Shown here: positions 46,788 through 59,398 of the stretch, piece by piece
Layout of the letters: each line of letters opens with the position of its first letter
How positions within the stretch are numbered: the stretch's first letter is position 1
Assembly: GCA_019973155.2 (NCBI GenBank)
Contig: BPQB01000076.1
Coordinates: 1-64,000, forward strand
Length of the DNA stretch: 64,000 nt
Direction: 5' to 3'
Source of the DNA: Phanerochaete sordida
Lineage: Eukaryota > Basidiomycota > Agaricomycetes > Polyporales > Phanerochaetaceae
The notes under the pieces: generated by a model
Told to the model about the DNA's origin: nothing
The model's database searches: none
What the model saw: only the letters and a program-made list of their open reading frames with translations
Position numbers and translations under genes: made by a program

Positions 46788-49159
46788 CTAGTCGGTGTCC
46801 TCCGACCACAGGTCCTCCCCGGGGATCTCCTGGCCGGTGAGGCGGAAGAGCGCGTCGCGGATGCGCACGCACTCCTCGCGCGCGGCGGCCTCGGCGGTCG
46901 CGAGGCCCTCGCACTCGTCGTTGTCGGGCACCTCGTAGTCCGTGCTGAAGTCGTCCACGCCCTCGGCGGCCATGCGGCGCTCGAGGCGCTTCATGTCCTC
47001 GCGCAGCCGCTTCTTCTTGCTCCGGAGCGCGACGAACTCAGGGATGCGCTCGTCGTACAGCCGGCGCAGCGCGCGCGCGTCGCTCGGCAGCACGCCGCCC
47101 CCGCGCCGCGCGCCGTCCTTCTTCGCGCCATCGCGCTCGCGCTCGCGCCCCCGCGCGCCCGGCGACCGCCCGCGCTTGCGCTCCGGCTGCTCGTCCTCGG
47201 ACGACGTGAAGCTCGGCTCGCGCCGCCGCGGCTTCGCGGACCCGTTGCGCGTCGCGGCATCCTCGCGCCGGGAGTCGCGCGAGGCGTTCGACGCCACGGA
47301 CGGGACGCGGTCGTGCATCGGTGGGCGGGGCGGCAGCGCGGGCGAACGCGGGACTGGCACCGGCGAACGCATCTGTGGGGTCGGCTCACGCTCGGCCTTT
47401 ATGCGCGGGGGCAGCGGCGACGCGTCGCGATACTTCTTCTTGACCGCAGCTACGTCGCGGTTTTCCGCCTTCAACTTCGCCGGGAGCCTGTCGCTGTCGA
47501 GATCCTCGACCTTCCGCTTCTTGAAGCTGAGGCTAGCGACTGAGTCGCGGTCAGAGTAGTCAGACTCTGGGATCTCTCGCGGTCTCTTGCGTGGCGAGAG
47601 CTCGATCTCCCCAGGCTCTTTCTTTGGCCGCTTCTTCTCCCGGATGTCATTCGTGATCTTCTTTTTGGATTCCGGCTCATCCCGCTTGACAGCTTTGCCT
47701 GTCGGAGGTGGCATCGCAGACGGAGGACGAGAGGATCCAGGGACAGGTGAAGGAATCTCGCGCTTGACGTCACGGTCGATGCCAGGTCTCTTGGGTGGCA
47801 CATGCGCATCTGCTCCATTGTTGTCTAGCGACGGCGGGGTGCTGCTTTGGGACTTAGTTCGGAAGCCAGAGCCGGGCACCCGTCTTGGCTGTGGTTTCGT
47901 AGAGGATGCAGACGCCGTGGGAGTCTCTTCCCGCTCTTTGGCTTTCATTGCGTCCACCTTGGGAGGACGGACGCTTTCGTCCTTCATCGGTATCGTATCC
48001 GTGATCCTCTTCCTGGTCGTCGCCTCGGTGCGGGGCACTCTCTTGACAACCACAGGCTTCTTAGGCTGGGGAGGGGGAACAGGGGACTGTCTAACCGGTC
48101 GAACAGCGGGCGTGGCGAGTGTACTGCCTTGCCGGAAGTTGTTCCATAGAGGGTCGGAGTCGGGGATATATAGTCGCCTGAGAGCCTCTTGCCCTCGTTG
48201 TATGAGGTTCTGCACTTCCTCTTCGCGCAGCGACAAATTCTCGAAAGGCCTGACTTCGAGCCAAGATTCGTCCTTGAGCCTCCATTTCGTAGGCTGCGGG
48301 CCGTCGCTGCTTCCCGCTCGCTCGAGAACCTGTGGCAGACGTGAGCCAGGGTCTCGCAGACAGCGGGACCCACCGCGTACCTCCGGTATCAGATCCTGCA
48401 CCTCCTTCCTGGACTCCTTGCTCTGCCCTCCGACCAGCCTAAGGATATCTTCGTGCGTCCTGGGCTTCAGTGCCACAAAGTGAATGAGGCGGTACCTGGC
48501 GCTGTTCTCTGAGCCGCCAGCACTCGAGGGCCGTGGGGAAATGCGTGGCGATGCGACTCGCGACGGCTGAAGTGACGTCGAATTCGAGATGGTGCGGCTG
48601 GGATCCGCCGGTGGCGCGTGGCCGGCAGGCGTAGACTTTGTCGGCTTGCTGGCTGCCTTGGACTTCTTGACAGTGGTCTTGGGAGGTGGTGCGAGCGGTT
48701 TCTCAAGCACCTCGATCTTGCGCTCGTTCCGCTTGCTCTCGGCCTGCTGTGTGCGGCCACGGACGGCCGCTTCAGTCTGAGAAGTGAGCTGCCGCTCGAC
48801 CCGGAGCTTGCCCACGACGCTGCCCTGCAGCTTGAGCATCGCGCCGGGCTTGTTGGGCTGGACCATGCGCAGATATAGCTCATGTGGCACTGTCTCGGGC
48901 TGGTTGGACATCGTAAACGAGGTGTTTCCTACGTAGAGCTTCTGCGCGGGGATCAGCACGGGCACGCAGAGAGATCGCAGGGAGACTGAACTGATGCGCC
49001 CTCGCTGAAGTCGATGTCTATCTTCGCGCCACTCTCTAGCCTCTCAAGAGCCTCCATCGTCTCGGTAGACAGGCGTAGGAGCATCGCGTGCTTCTTCGAG
49101 TTCGCATCTCCGAGCTGCGAGAAACCCTGGAGGGTGAGCTTGCCGTCCGGCAGGGACAT
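46788..49159 (-). CDS. RNA polymerase II elongation factor ELL-like protein
   Basis: 773 residues from exons 49159-48992 and 48941-46788. The 50-base intron has an atypical GTTCAG donor but a good CTGAT branch site and GCAG acceptor, and joins EGAS to KLYVGN. The N-terminal region (MSLPDGKLTLQGFSQLGDAN, then PHELYLRM, KPGAMLKLQGSVVGKLRVER) resembles the ELL N-terminal domain. A winged-helix-like segment follows (YRLIHFVALKPRTHEDILRL) and LYIPDSDPLWNNFR. The middle is Lys/Pro/Ser-rich and disordered with nuclear-localisation-type clusters. The C-terminal helical hairpin (LYDERIPEFVALRSKKKRLR) may correspond to the occludin/ELL domain. ELL raises elongation rate of RNA polymerase II as part of super-elongation complexes (known). 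Nuclear role inferred. Confidence 0.75.
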
Positions 49160-50990
49160 CGTGAAGTGGCGTCAGGTACGCGTAAGGCCAGGCTAACTCG
49201 CTCGGTCTTGGGGGATCTCGTCGTGTGTGTACGAGGTTCGTGCGGTCGTCTGCGTTCGTGGCCCGGGGGCGTAGACCGGGAAAAGGTGGCAACCAGGTCA
49301 AGGTGGAAGGTGAGTAACACCTGGAGCCAGATCTTCCTCCGAGAACAAGACGCCTCGGCTTTCCCACGCTCGGTACCGGGCCTCGGCTCAGGCCAATGCA
49401 CATCGAGACACGTTCAGCCACTTCAACGTCTACAAGCTCATACGCTTTGACGCGGCATAACCTATCGAGCTCAGCCGTCGTAGATACATCAGGCAGCATC
49501 TATAGACGGCGGAGAACCTCAACATACCACCGGTCATCCAGCGCGATGACACCAACCGACGCTCAAATCCAGCACGAGCACAACCAGCTACGAGCCAAGA
49601 AGGAGCACGAAGGCGAGCCAAAAGACAGGGGCACAGCATTTAAGCTTCAGAGGAGGACGTGAGGTGCGTGGCGAGGAATGCAGCTGTTTCATGGTATCGA
49701 GGCGCGTGGGGGCAATCTCACAAGTGTCCTCACCGTGCTTAAGACCACAAGTCCCTGCCCACGATCACACGAGCAATAAAGCTTCGGTCTGGAGCTAGAT
49801 TGCGCTCGACAGGTATGAGATGGTAGCCAGTGCGTCACGGTACTCGAGACCATCGTGCGACGGGATTGCCTGCGAAGACTCGTAAGCAGCAAAGCGCGCA
49901 TGCGCCTAGATTGTGGGGTTCGTGAGTAACCTACGAGGAGCTTCCAGAGACTGGAACGTGTCGCTGCTCGTGTGCTGGCGATCCGTATGTAATATGGCAG
50001 CAAGTGCTCAGCACTTGCGAACCCGCAACTTCGAGGGAGGCTTCTTCGGCTGTCAGGTAACGCGTTTCGCCACGCAAGTCGTCGACCGTGGACGACACCA
50101 CTGATCACCTGGATGCGCACCGGGGCAGAGAAGTCCTGATAAGAAAAGTACGTTGCACCCGGGACTAGCTGTATATAGGACGCTGTGAGCAGGGCACCGC
50201 GTAGACGGAAGCTGACCGTGGGCTGCAACACGCCAGGGCGCCGCGACGAAGCAGCCCTGCATGTCAATATCTCGATGGTTGTTACGCACAGCCGCGCTGT
50301 GTGTGGGGGCAGCGGTTTCAGCGTGTACATTGCGCTTGGCTGCATGGAGGCCTGTAACGCGCGCACAGTGCGCGCGGATGTCGCCATGAATAAGACGTTA
50401 ACCTCGGTCTTTTGAGAAGAGGGCCCTGCGGGTATGGGCGTCACTCGCGCCACACGCCTGCGCGTTCGCGAAGGTCTTGTGAGCAGCAGAACAAGCTAAC
50501 TGGCGCAACTGCCGCCGGGGGTGATGACTCGTTCAGGCTCGTACATGTAACGGTGTCCGGCCGGCGCAGCACGGTGGGCCTATAGTTGGGTGGCGCATGA
50601 GTCAAGGCTCGAGGCGGACTTGTCATCTGCGCAGCGTGCTCACCGAGCTGTGAACGCGGCGACGACGAACATGGATGGAGGCAGGGCTATTGAGATTTCG
50701 GACGGGGTCCGATGACGAGATCAGAACGTCGGCGCCCCCATGAGGCGTTAGAAGACGTGCGATGATCAGCTCGGTCGCGATGGATGACGGGAGATAGCGG
50801 CTGCCGCACCCACGGTGGCCGTGGTGGGTGTCCTGGGCGACGACGACGCACGTCTGGACGGCGAGCGGGTGGGCGGGCGCGGCGGCGGGGCCGGGGTCGG
50901 GGCGTTCGGAGGCGACGGGCGTGGGGGCGGAGCCGGATGCGGCGTGATCGGCTCGGCGTGGGCCGTGGGCAGGCCTGATGTTCCGGGGTC
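49160..50990. other. Divergent intergenic region, 1.8 kb
   Basis: This lies between the ELL-like gene start and the membrane/coiled-coil gene start. It contains one 765-base open frame (49689-50453, minus), listed separately, and a CT-rich run at about 51040-51090 just inside the next gene's 5' end. No RNA gene or repeat is seen. Confidence 0.4.
49689..50453 (-). CDS. Doubtful open reading frame, no recognisable product
   Basis: A 254-codon uninterrupted frame beginning MARVTPIPAGPSSQ. Third-position GC preference is weak compared with the confident genes nearby. It has no signal peptide, membrane helix or known motif; residues about 75-130 have a mixed hydrophobic pattern that could be folded (GALLTASYIQLVPGATYF). 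It may be a chance frame or one exon of an unrecognised gene. Confidence 0.22.
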   Translation of the reverse strand: MARVTPIPAGPSSQKTEVNVLFMATSARTVRALQASMQPSAMYTLKPLPPHTARLCVTTIEILTCRAASSRRPGVLQPTVSFRLRGALLTASYIQLVPGATYFSYQDFSAPVRIQVISGVVHGRRLAWRNALPDSRRSLPRSCGFASAEHLLPYYIRIASTRAATRSSLWKLLVGYSRTPQSRRMRALLLTSLRRQSRRTMVSSTVTHWLPSHTCRAQSSSRPKLYCSCDRGQGLVVLSTVRTLVRLPPRASIP

Positions 50991-53900
50991 ATGGCCGAAG
51001 CGCCGACCGAGCCCTTCTCCGCTTGGGCGGTTTCTCCTTTTTCTTGGCTTTTCGCCTCTCTCCATCTGCTCCCTTGCTTTCTCCCTTTATCTGCTCCCAT
51101 TTTCACTCATTATCGTCGACATTAATCCTGGCAGGGAACGCGGGCTTGCGTTCCCCTTGTCACGCTGTCGGCCAACCCAGTTACTCAAGGCACCCGCGCG
51201 ACCTCGCCACGAGGCATAGCCACCCATATCGGCGCGAAGGGGAGACTCCCTGTTCTCCCTCTTAGCATGGTCTTCGGTGGCTTCGGTATCATGCTCTATG
51301 GCGGCGACTCCCCTCTTCTTGCCTGGGACAAGGTCCTCGACAAGGTCGATGTCCAGAGCATGTTCTTTGCCACCATGTTCATGATCATCATACTCGTACT
51401 CGGTGAGTCGCAATGTCTCGGAACCGCGAAAACTGGACCGCTCATCGTGTTTGCCATGTTCCCTGCTCGGTATCTGCCCGTCTTTCCACATGCACAACTC
51501 GCTCGCCACCACACCCGACGGCCCCGAATGTAACAATCGCTCACCACAGCATATCTGACAAACCCGTCTGAAACGTCTTTCCGCACGTACCTCACGGAGC
51601 AGTCCTTCAGGCAGCATCTCAGTCGCCTGGATGATAGCCATCAGGATGATCAAAGCGACTCAGACGACTCTGGTGTACACTTCACGCTCTCTCGCTCGCG
51701 ACAGGCCCTCCAGAAAGGGACTTCGTCGTACGACTCGACGCCACCGTTCCGCTTCACCAGCCGCGCCACCGTCTCCCTGCGTACACCGAAACATGTTTTC
51801 TACAGCTTCGGTATCATGACGATCGCCGCTGTTCTTCCCACCGGTCGTTCAGGGAGCAAGGGTCGGTCAAGCGACTGCACCGGCTTCATGGTCTCCGAAT
51901 CGTGGTTCATTGGGGCGTTCGGCAAATGGTGGAGAGGCGGTCCTATTCAATCGTGGTGGATCGACACTGTGGCGAACAACAAGGACACCGAGAGATGTAG
52001 CTCTGGCATACTGGATATGAAGGCGTTTGACGGTCTGGAGTGCTATGAGGGTACGTTCTACCGTTCCTGTGTCTCAGCCATCCGTTTATTTTGCCTCGTG
52101 GCCAGGCATCTCCATGAACCAGCCAGGCCTGTCTCCTCCGTCGCGCGACTCTCCCCAGAAATTTCGCTCTACGGAACGTGCAGTCCAGCGCACAACAAGC
52201 AACACCCACCGCAGTACTACGCCTCCCCCGCTGCCTAAATCAGCCTCTTTACCGCTGCATGTCCAACGCCAGCCAACTGACAAGACACATAGCCAGCGTC
52301 ACGCGCAAGCGCCGTCCCAACCAACCGTAACCCCGGCCCCCACGCCTTCAGCAGTCCTGAATCCGCCACAGCTCAACCCGTCGCCTTCGACCTTGTTCGA
52401 CCAATCACCTGTGATCAGCGAGATCCTGCGCCAGATATCCGCCACGAAGTCCACTGTCTACGACCTGCGCACCCAGCTTTCCGAGTTCCGCACCCAGGCT
52501 CAGCAGTCGCATGCTGCTATCCAGAGCGACCTGGACACGCACCGCGCGCGCAAACGCGAGGAAGACTCATCCCGCCAGGAGCTCAAGCAACGCACCAAGA
52601 CCCTCGAAGACTCGAAGCGGTCCGCCGAGTCGTGCAAGAGAGATGCGGAGAAGCGCCTGCGCGCTGCCGAGAGCGCGAGGAATAGCGCGAGCGAGAGGAT
52701 AGAGAGGCTGGACAAGGAGATTGGGGCGCTGAAGGAGCGCATGGGGCAGGACGAGGAGGCTATCATCAGCAGCAAGGTGGAGGCGGACGAGGCTGAGGAG
52801 GGATTGATGGAGGAGCTGGAGAAGAAGAAGAAAGAAATCAAAGTGGCGGAGGATGTGGTGGCGGCGCTGAACAGCCGTACGAAGGAGCTGGAGGAGAAGA
52901 TTGCAGCCGAGGAGGAGAGGGTGAAGCGGGCCAAGGAGCAGGCCGAGTTGAGGAAGCAGGACAGGGATTTTTATCCTCTCCATGTCGTCAACCCGCAAGA
53001 AGCTGCGAGCACTTGGTCGCCCATTGTGCCGCCTTCTCAGCCCACGGCCTGCGACGTCCACGAGCAGATCAACTCTGATGGTGCTGCCCAGATCGAGGTC
53101 TTCCCTACCGCGATGCAGTTCCCGACCATGCAGAGCAGGCGTCCGTCACTTACTGAGGAGCCTCAGGGGTTTTCTACCTCTCCTCGCCCTCGGCATCTCT
53201 CACTCGGTGGCATCTCCAATTTTCGCGAGCGTAACAACATCAACATTCTGGAGCCAGCACGGCCTCAGATTGTCCTGCGCCCACCTGTTGTACAAGACGA
53301 TCTACCGACCTCTAAGTCCTCGTCTCGTTCGCAGTCCACCCGTTTTTCGCCATTCGCCGACAACGAGCTTGACGTACCTGCTTTCGATAAGCAAGGCCTT
53401 GGCGTTTCGCCCCGGAGCACGTCCTTGATTCCGACCAGCCTCATCCAGTCTTTGGACAGTGGAGGACCATCTGAAGATTTATCACGCTCCTTCCAGTCTG
53501 ACAACGACGCCATCCTGGATCGCGATTGGCGGAAGATGCACCCGTTCCCTGGTGCCGCTGTCGAGAACCCTGCCGTGTTCAACTCGTCTCCGACGTCGCT
53601 CACCTGTCCTTCATTTGACGGCATCGACCACGAAGATCCCTTCGAGATCCGCCCTCCACCGCCGCCTATTCGTCACCGCATCATCAGTGACGGTGCTGAT
53701 TCAGTACGTGCCTTCAACAACGTCCGCACGACGTCTGAGCCGCAACCCCTCTCCCGCTCGCGCACCCGCGAGTCGGATGAGGGTGAGAAGACGGTCGGGC
53801 ACCGCCGGTGGTTCTCCAACCCGCGCGATGCGAAGGACAAGAAGGGCCTCAACCCGGAGGCGAAGGTCTTCCAGTTCAAGAAGACGTTCCCGATGTTCGG

Positions 53901-54363
53901 CGGCAGCGCCAGCGCCGTGAAGCACTCGCCGTACGACGGCCTCGTCTCCGAGCCGTCCTCGTTCGCGTCGACGCTGAGCGTCCCGAGCATCTTCGCGCCC
54001 TCGAGCGACTCGGACTCCGCATTCAGCACGCTGAGCATGCGCGCCTTCGCGCCGTCGCCCGCCGAGCGCGAGGCCCTCGCGCGCGCCGCCGGCACGAGCA
54101 CGAACACGTCGCTCGAGCGCCTCCCGACGCTCAGCGAGATCGGGAGCATGCCGCCGTCGCCGAACCACGTCCACGCCATCGCCGCGGGCGGCGCGCCGCA
54201 GCACTCGCCCCCGCACGGCCTCGCGGACCACGGCGCGGGCGCGCGCTCGCTGCTCGCGCCCAGCTTCGCGGGTTTCCCATGGCTGCACGCGCTGCCGCGC
54301 ATGAAGAAGCCCAAGTTCTCGCCGTGGGACGACGAGGCGGACGCGGAGGGCGATGCGCGCTGA
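50991..54363 (+). CDS. Uncharacterised membrane plus coiled-coil protein
   Basis: Secure exons: up to 51402 (in frame from at least 51267), 51550-52050 and 52106-54363. Coding potential extends upstream: GRLPVLPLSMVFGGFG continues the frame before 51267, and an ATG at 50991 starts a frame with SWLFASLHLLPCFLPL. A first intron within 51030-51220 must remove the stop at 51123; its borders are unsettled. The N-terminal third has membrane helices and a conserved-looking block (AYLTNPSETSFRTYLTEQSF, FGIMTIAAVLP, SWFIGAFGKWWRGG, DGLECYEG). Then come a disordered stretch, a long charged coiled coil (about 52430-52960) and a Ser/Pro-rich C-terminus. I recall similar proteins in basidiomycetes, without function. 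Topology suggests an anchored scaffold or tether. Confidence 0.68.
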
Positions 54364-55508
54364 GGCGGCGCATGTGCTGCGACGCCGCGCTGCGAGGGGG
54401 ATCTAGACGTCGGCTGTCGATGTATGTACCAGAAGAGAAACGGGAGGGGGCTGTCGCTGGACCACGGGGACGGTGGTGGTAGTCGTGCTGTGTGTGATGT
54501 CCTGAAAGCTTAACGTATTGTTCTTATAGCCTCGAGTGAACCTGAAATTTGAATGTCACAGTATCCGAGACGATAGTGCTCTGCAGAGCGTGTGCGCCGT
54601 GGGGTTCGATTGGTTATTTCGGGCTGCGCAGCCTCGTCATGCGGCGGCGGAGGTGCGGCAGACACGCCTCTGTACACTAATTTTTTCTCAGCGGCGCCGT
54701 CTGCGATTCGTAAAGCTGCTCGTCTGAGGCTTCCAAGCTCCCCGCCGGATCACGCTGCTCTGGTCTGACCAGGGTAAGATACGGTGCGCTGACGTGCAAG
54801 GCCGTCCGTCGGTGATGATTTCCGCTTCAGGCGGGTTTTGCGCTCTCTATCTGGACGCACGCGCACTGCAGCAGGTGGTGGACTGCGCACCCGAACTCAA
54901 AAGCTTCGCAGAAGCACATCTGGACAACGATAATGATATATCCCAACGAGCGAAAGGTAGAGGAGAACAGACAACATCGGACTACAACAGACCAGGGCAA
55001 CACGAGACGATGGGTATACAACTTGCCAACTAATGATGGATGTGCGGGTGGTATGAGACTAGAGAGATTGCATTGCAACGAGCGTTCCGATGCGAAGATG
55101 AGCGAGTCAGAGCAGGGTGCAGGAGGGAAGACAGGGACGCACACAAGATGAGCAAAGTGAGATCAGGGGCACTGTAAGGAGCGTGGGGTGTCTGACGACA
55201 AGGAGCTGCCTGAGCATGACGATACTAAAACAGGGAAAGCGGAACGCGCTATTCGTTTACCCGCATCTGGTCAGCGAAGCGACGGCCCGTATATACGCAG
55301 CAAAACTCACTTGGTATAGGGATAAATAACACTGCTGCCGCCGTGACGCGAGTCATGTGTGCGAAGCGGCACGGCGGCTGAAGGCCCTCCGGCAGGCAGA
55401 GGACAGCCAGTGTCGTCGAGAAAGAGGAGGTACACCGGCGAAAAGGGAGGGACGGGATGTGGATGAGGGTTGTCGATGTGAAAGGAATGAGGGAGTGTGT
55501 CGGTCTAA
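54364..55508. other. Intergenic, convergent genes
   Basis: This lies between two 3' ends and should hold both terminators. It is moderately AT-rich. Open frames are short and unremarkable; nothing else is seen. Confidence 0.45.
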
Positions 55509-57326
55509 TTAGGTATCATGCACGAAGGAGTTGAGCACGCCGCGCACGTCTTGCGCGTTTGTGAGATCCTCTAGGAATGGGCACAGGTCCGTGAGTTCCG
55601 TGTCATGCGGGTCGTTGAACCACGAGGAGACGGGAACCGCGTTGTGCGGATGGAAGATGTACGATGCGGGAGAGTTGTCTAGAATTATGGTATCGCCCAC
55701 TGGCCGACCCAATTGCGACAGGTCCTGAGGGTCACGTTCACCTACGTCAGAGCGCACCGGAAAGTGCAGGAACGGGAACGGACCTTGACGTAGTTGCCTC
55801 GATGGTTGAAGCAACTTTCTCTGAAGAGACGGTGGGCTACCGTCCGTCCTGGGTCCAGTTTGTCGAGCACCGGGTCGGCGTACTGGGAGTACGATTGAGA
55901 CGGATGAGCGAATTCTATGATGGAGGAATTTACCTTGCTGAGACTTGCGGTGAACACGACCACCTCATACATCTCGCCCATCTTCCGCAGGAAGCTGTCG
56001 ACACCGGGTCGCTTCAGCACGTAGAAGTTGTGCCAGTTGTTCTCGATCTCGACAGGAACAATGTAGTCAGGTGCAGGGACAGGCTGCAATGACCCAAAAA
56101 TGAGCAGGTATACAGCGGGATTTCGCGCGTGGCGCGCACCTTGAGGCTGCTGTGCACTAGGGTCTCGTCCAGGTCAAGCACGAGGCACTTGCGCCCGAGA
56201 TACTTGCTCGAGATGGCGGGTAACAGCGGGCGCGGGGTACCGTCCTGTAGAAGGATCACAGGCATCGGTGAGAGAGTGGGCGAAGAGAAGAGTGAAGAGC
56301 CCTTACCGGGCCAATGGGGACACCATTCCCGCCTTGTCTGATTAATCGCTGTTCGTCATCCTCCCATTCCTCGACCAGGGCTGGCTCGTCATCGGGTTGG
56401 AGGGACGATCGCTCGGTATGGGTGTCGGAGTCACTGATGCTCACGCGGACGTCCTGCTGCCGGTGCTCCTTCCCTGTGGACCCTGGGGCCTGGACCGCGC
56501 CTGCAGTAAGGCCATCCGTCTCAGAAAGAGGGAGGAGCTGCGCGGATGGAGTCGGGGGAACGACGACAGCAATGTCGTCTGTGATGATGGGCGTGGGAGC
56601 AGCAGGAATGGTAACAGTCAAGGCTGGTACGGGGATGGCTTCAGCGAGGTCAGACCGAGGGCGAGCCCAGGCGACGATCACTCACTTGTGCTAGAGGCAG
56701 AGGGCTCGCGCGTGGAGTGCTCTCCAGCAGTCAACGTCTCTGTCTCCTTGGTGGACTGCTTCTCCGACAGCTTCTCGGAGTCCTTGTCCTTGTCTTTGTG
56801 CGACAACGCACCCTCCTCGACGTCGACATCGTGGGGCGACGAGGAAACACAAGACGTACAGATGAACGTTATGCGCTCGAAGAACGAGATCTTGCGCCGT
56901 TTGGTCGACTGCTTCCCCTCAGCGTTGCCCAGGACGGACGGTGGCTTCTCCTTGGTCGACGGGGAGCCCTTGCCATTGCCCTTGGAGTTCCTGCGGCGTG
57001 TTCGTGGCTTGACGGGGACGGTCACCGAGGAAGCTGTCCAGGAGCTGGCCTCCTTGTCGCCTGCATGCTTGGTCTCGGATGGCGAGGGCGTACTAGGGGC
57101 GATCGATGGATCTGTCTGACCGGCGGGATTTGCAGGGGTTTCCAAGGCATTGTTTGGGCTAGAACTGGGGGGCACAATCTGGGATGTTCCAGTGTGGGGA
57201 GGTTCTGCATGTGAAGGCCCCTGCATGGCCTTGAATGCAATCAGGTGTGGGTAGCTAACGGCATGCGTCCAAAGTAAGGCGCACCTGAGAGGCATGCTCG
57301 GGCGTCGTGGGTGGCTCCGCTGACAT
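55509..57326 (-). CDS. Psr1-like FCP1/SCP-type protein phosphatase
   Basis: 495 residues from exons 57326-57285, 57229-56686, 56638-56307, 56244-56140, 56083-55934, 55882-55784 and 55724-55509. The start [14 protein letters not shown] was chosen because only this frame joins to the next exon without a shift. Residues 1-306 are disordered and Ser/Thr/Pro-rich with a basic patch (KPRTRRRN). The catalytic domain begins near 307: DGTPRPLLP, then [15 protein letters not shown] with the DxDxT nucleophile motif at 330-334, [46 protein letters not shown] and [10 protein letters not shown]. Yeast Psr1 and Psr2 are plasma-membrane phosphatases of the salt and general stress response; animal relatives act on the polymerase II tail (known). 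Which role applies here is not shown. Confidence 0.87.
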
Positions 57327-58064
57327 TGGCCCCGAAGAGAGTGAGTAGAGAAGGAGAGAACGGGCGACAATGGCAGAAGCAGGCCGGCGTGGGGGAACTC
57401 AATCCTCCCTGGTCATCGCATTCGCCGACGACGTCGACGGCGTTTGTGGGACCTGGGAGAGGGCGTCTAAGAGGCATGGGTATCAGAGCCCTTTGACATG
57501 TTCACATGCCACACGAGGCGCGTTCGCGCTCCCGCAAAATATTCGGAGGGCGCGACGAGGTCGGCGAACGACGGCCAAGGGGCGCGCTGGAGGCAGGACA
57601 CGCTTGCAGCATGTGTGGCGCGTCGGTCGGCAGTGCGGGCGGCGGCGTGAACTGTTCACGCTGGGCCCGCTGTGGCGCACGGCGGCGGGGCCAGCGCTTC
57701 GCCCTCAGGGGGCAGGTCACATGACAGACTGGTCCGTGCGCTGGTGCCGCGCCTTATAAGCCGCCGGGCGACTTTCTGGTTCCCCATTCTTGTGCTCGGG
57801 CACGTACTGTCGCCAGTGAGGTCTTTACCGAGGCACAGTCTTTTGCTGATTGCAAATTACACATCCGAACACGTCTGTTGACTTCGGTCTTCAGCAATTT
57901 TTGGAAAAACCCTCACATTTTGTGAAGTCTCGTGTCGGATAGCACGCGTCGTGGCAAATAAAACTTGTTGAAAACAAACCCTTCCTCGCTGTGCGAACTT
58001 GTGTGAAACTGTGTGTACCGTGAGAAATACGAATGCAGGAGTAGCTTAAACTAGGCAGGCTTCC
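57327..58064. other. Divergent intergenic region
   Basis: This lies between the phosphatase start and the Kti12 start and contains both promoters. The side nearest Kti12 (57840-58060) is AT-rich. No specific element is recognised. Confidence 0.4.
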
Positions 58065-59171
58065 ATGGCTCTCATCACCATCTCTGGCTACCCTTGCAGC
58101 GGAAAGACGCGACGCGCACACCAAATTAAAGCAGCACTCGAGCGACGTTTGGAGGACCCAAGCTATGCTGGCCCACAGCTCAAGGTCGTCATCGTCTCGG
58201 ACGACACGCTAAACATCAGTAGGGATGCATACAAAGGTGCGTAGCATCGCTGGTCAAATGCAACCCTCGTGCTCATGCTTTGAATCCAGATTCACGGTCA
58301 GAAAAGCCTGCTCGAGGTGCTCTGTTCACCGCAATGCAGCGGGCAATGGGCCAGGATACCATCCTGATCGTCGACGCAATGAACTACATCAAGGGCTTCC
58401 GGTACCAGATGTACTGCGCGGCGCGAGAGCAGAGGCTACGAGTCTGCACAGTGCGTCCCTACCCCTTCTTGTAGAACGCAATGGCTCATTGCATCCGCAG
58501 GTGTATGTGGTCGCCACCCAAGATCTTGTGAAGGAGTGGAATATCAGTCGAACAGACGGAAAGCCATACGTGCAGGAGACGTGAGTCCCTGCCTGCCTGT
58601 CCCGTGTCTGGTGCTAATGTCTTCGCGATATAGACTCGATAATCTCCTAATGCGCTTTGAAGAACCATCGTCCATGGTCCGCTGGGACTCCCCACTGATC
58701 ACCGTCCCGTGGCTGGACGAGGACATCCCCGCGGACGACATTTGGAAGGCCGTCACGGAAGGAAATGTCAAGCCACCGAACGCAGGCACGCAAGCGGTAT
58801 GACTGCAGTGCTTTTAGTACAAGTCGCTCCTATTGACCCCTCCCCAGGTGCCGAAGGCCCCGACAGATGCTCTGCGTGCGCTCGAGGCAACGACGACGGC
58901 GATGGTCGCCGCGATCATGGCCGAGCAAGCAGCATCCGGCGGGCTCGGCGGGCCCGTCACGCTCTCGCTGCCCGACGACGTGAAAACGAGCGTCGCGCTG
59001 CCCGCGCGCAGCATCACGCTCAGCGAGCTGCAGCGCACGAAGCGGCAGTTCGTGGCGGTGAACAAGAAGGCGATCACCCTCGGCACCACGGAGAAGGGCG
59101 CGCTCGACTGGAGCGAGGGCAGCATCGCGCAGAAGTTCGCCGCGTACATCGAGGAGAACATCCGCCCGTGA
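58065..59171 (+). CDS. KTI12: Kti12, Elongator-associated P-loop protein
   Basis: Nucleotide-binding partner of the Elongator complex, needed for wobble-uridine modification of tRNA (known). 299 residues from exons 58065-58236, 58290-58450, 58501-58580, 58634-58796 and 58848-59171. The start MALITISGYPCSGKT contains the P-loop (GYPCSGKT, residues 8-15). The family block VIVSDDTLNISRDAYK-DSRSE spans the first intron, followed by EKPARGAL, ILIVDAMNYIKGFRYQMYC (Walker-B-like and substrate-loop region), RFEEPSSMVRWDSPL and a C-terminal helical region with SELQRTKRQFV. Length is usual for Kti12. It is cytosolic. Confidence 0.93.
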
Positions 59172-59398
59172 GCGTCCGCGGCGCCTTGGCCCTTTTGTCC
59201 CGCCGCTCCTATGTGTCGTCCAGGTGTTCCAATACAGGCTAGTCTTTGTGCGCTCTCGACCCCCGAGCGGATGCTTGTGCGCCTGGAGTGAACTCCGCGG
59301 GGCGGGAGACCATATAAGGTAACAAACCCAGCCCGCTCGTGTGCCCTTGCGCACACCGATCGTGGGACCAGTGACTGGCCGCATTCATCGCATCCGCT

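Noticed and set aside
46653..48483. Two plus-strand open frames (296 and 298 codons) opposite the ELL-like gene
   Set aside because: Both are antisense to the long coding exon and have no domain or splice context.
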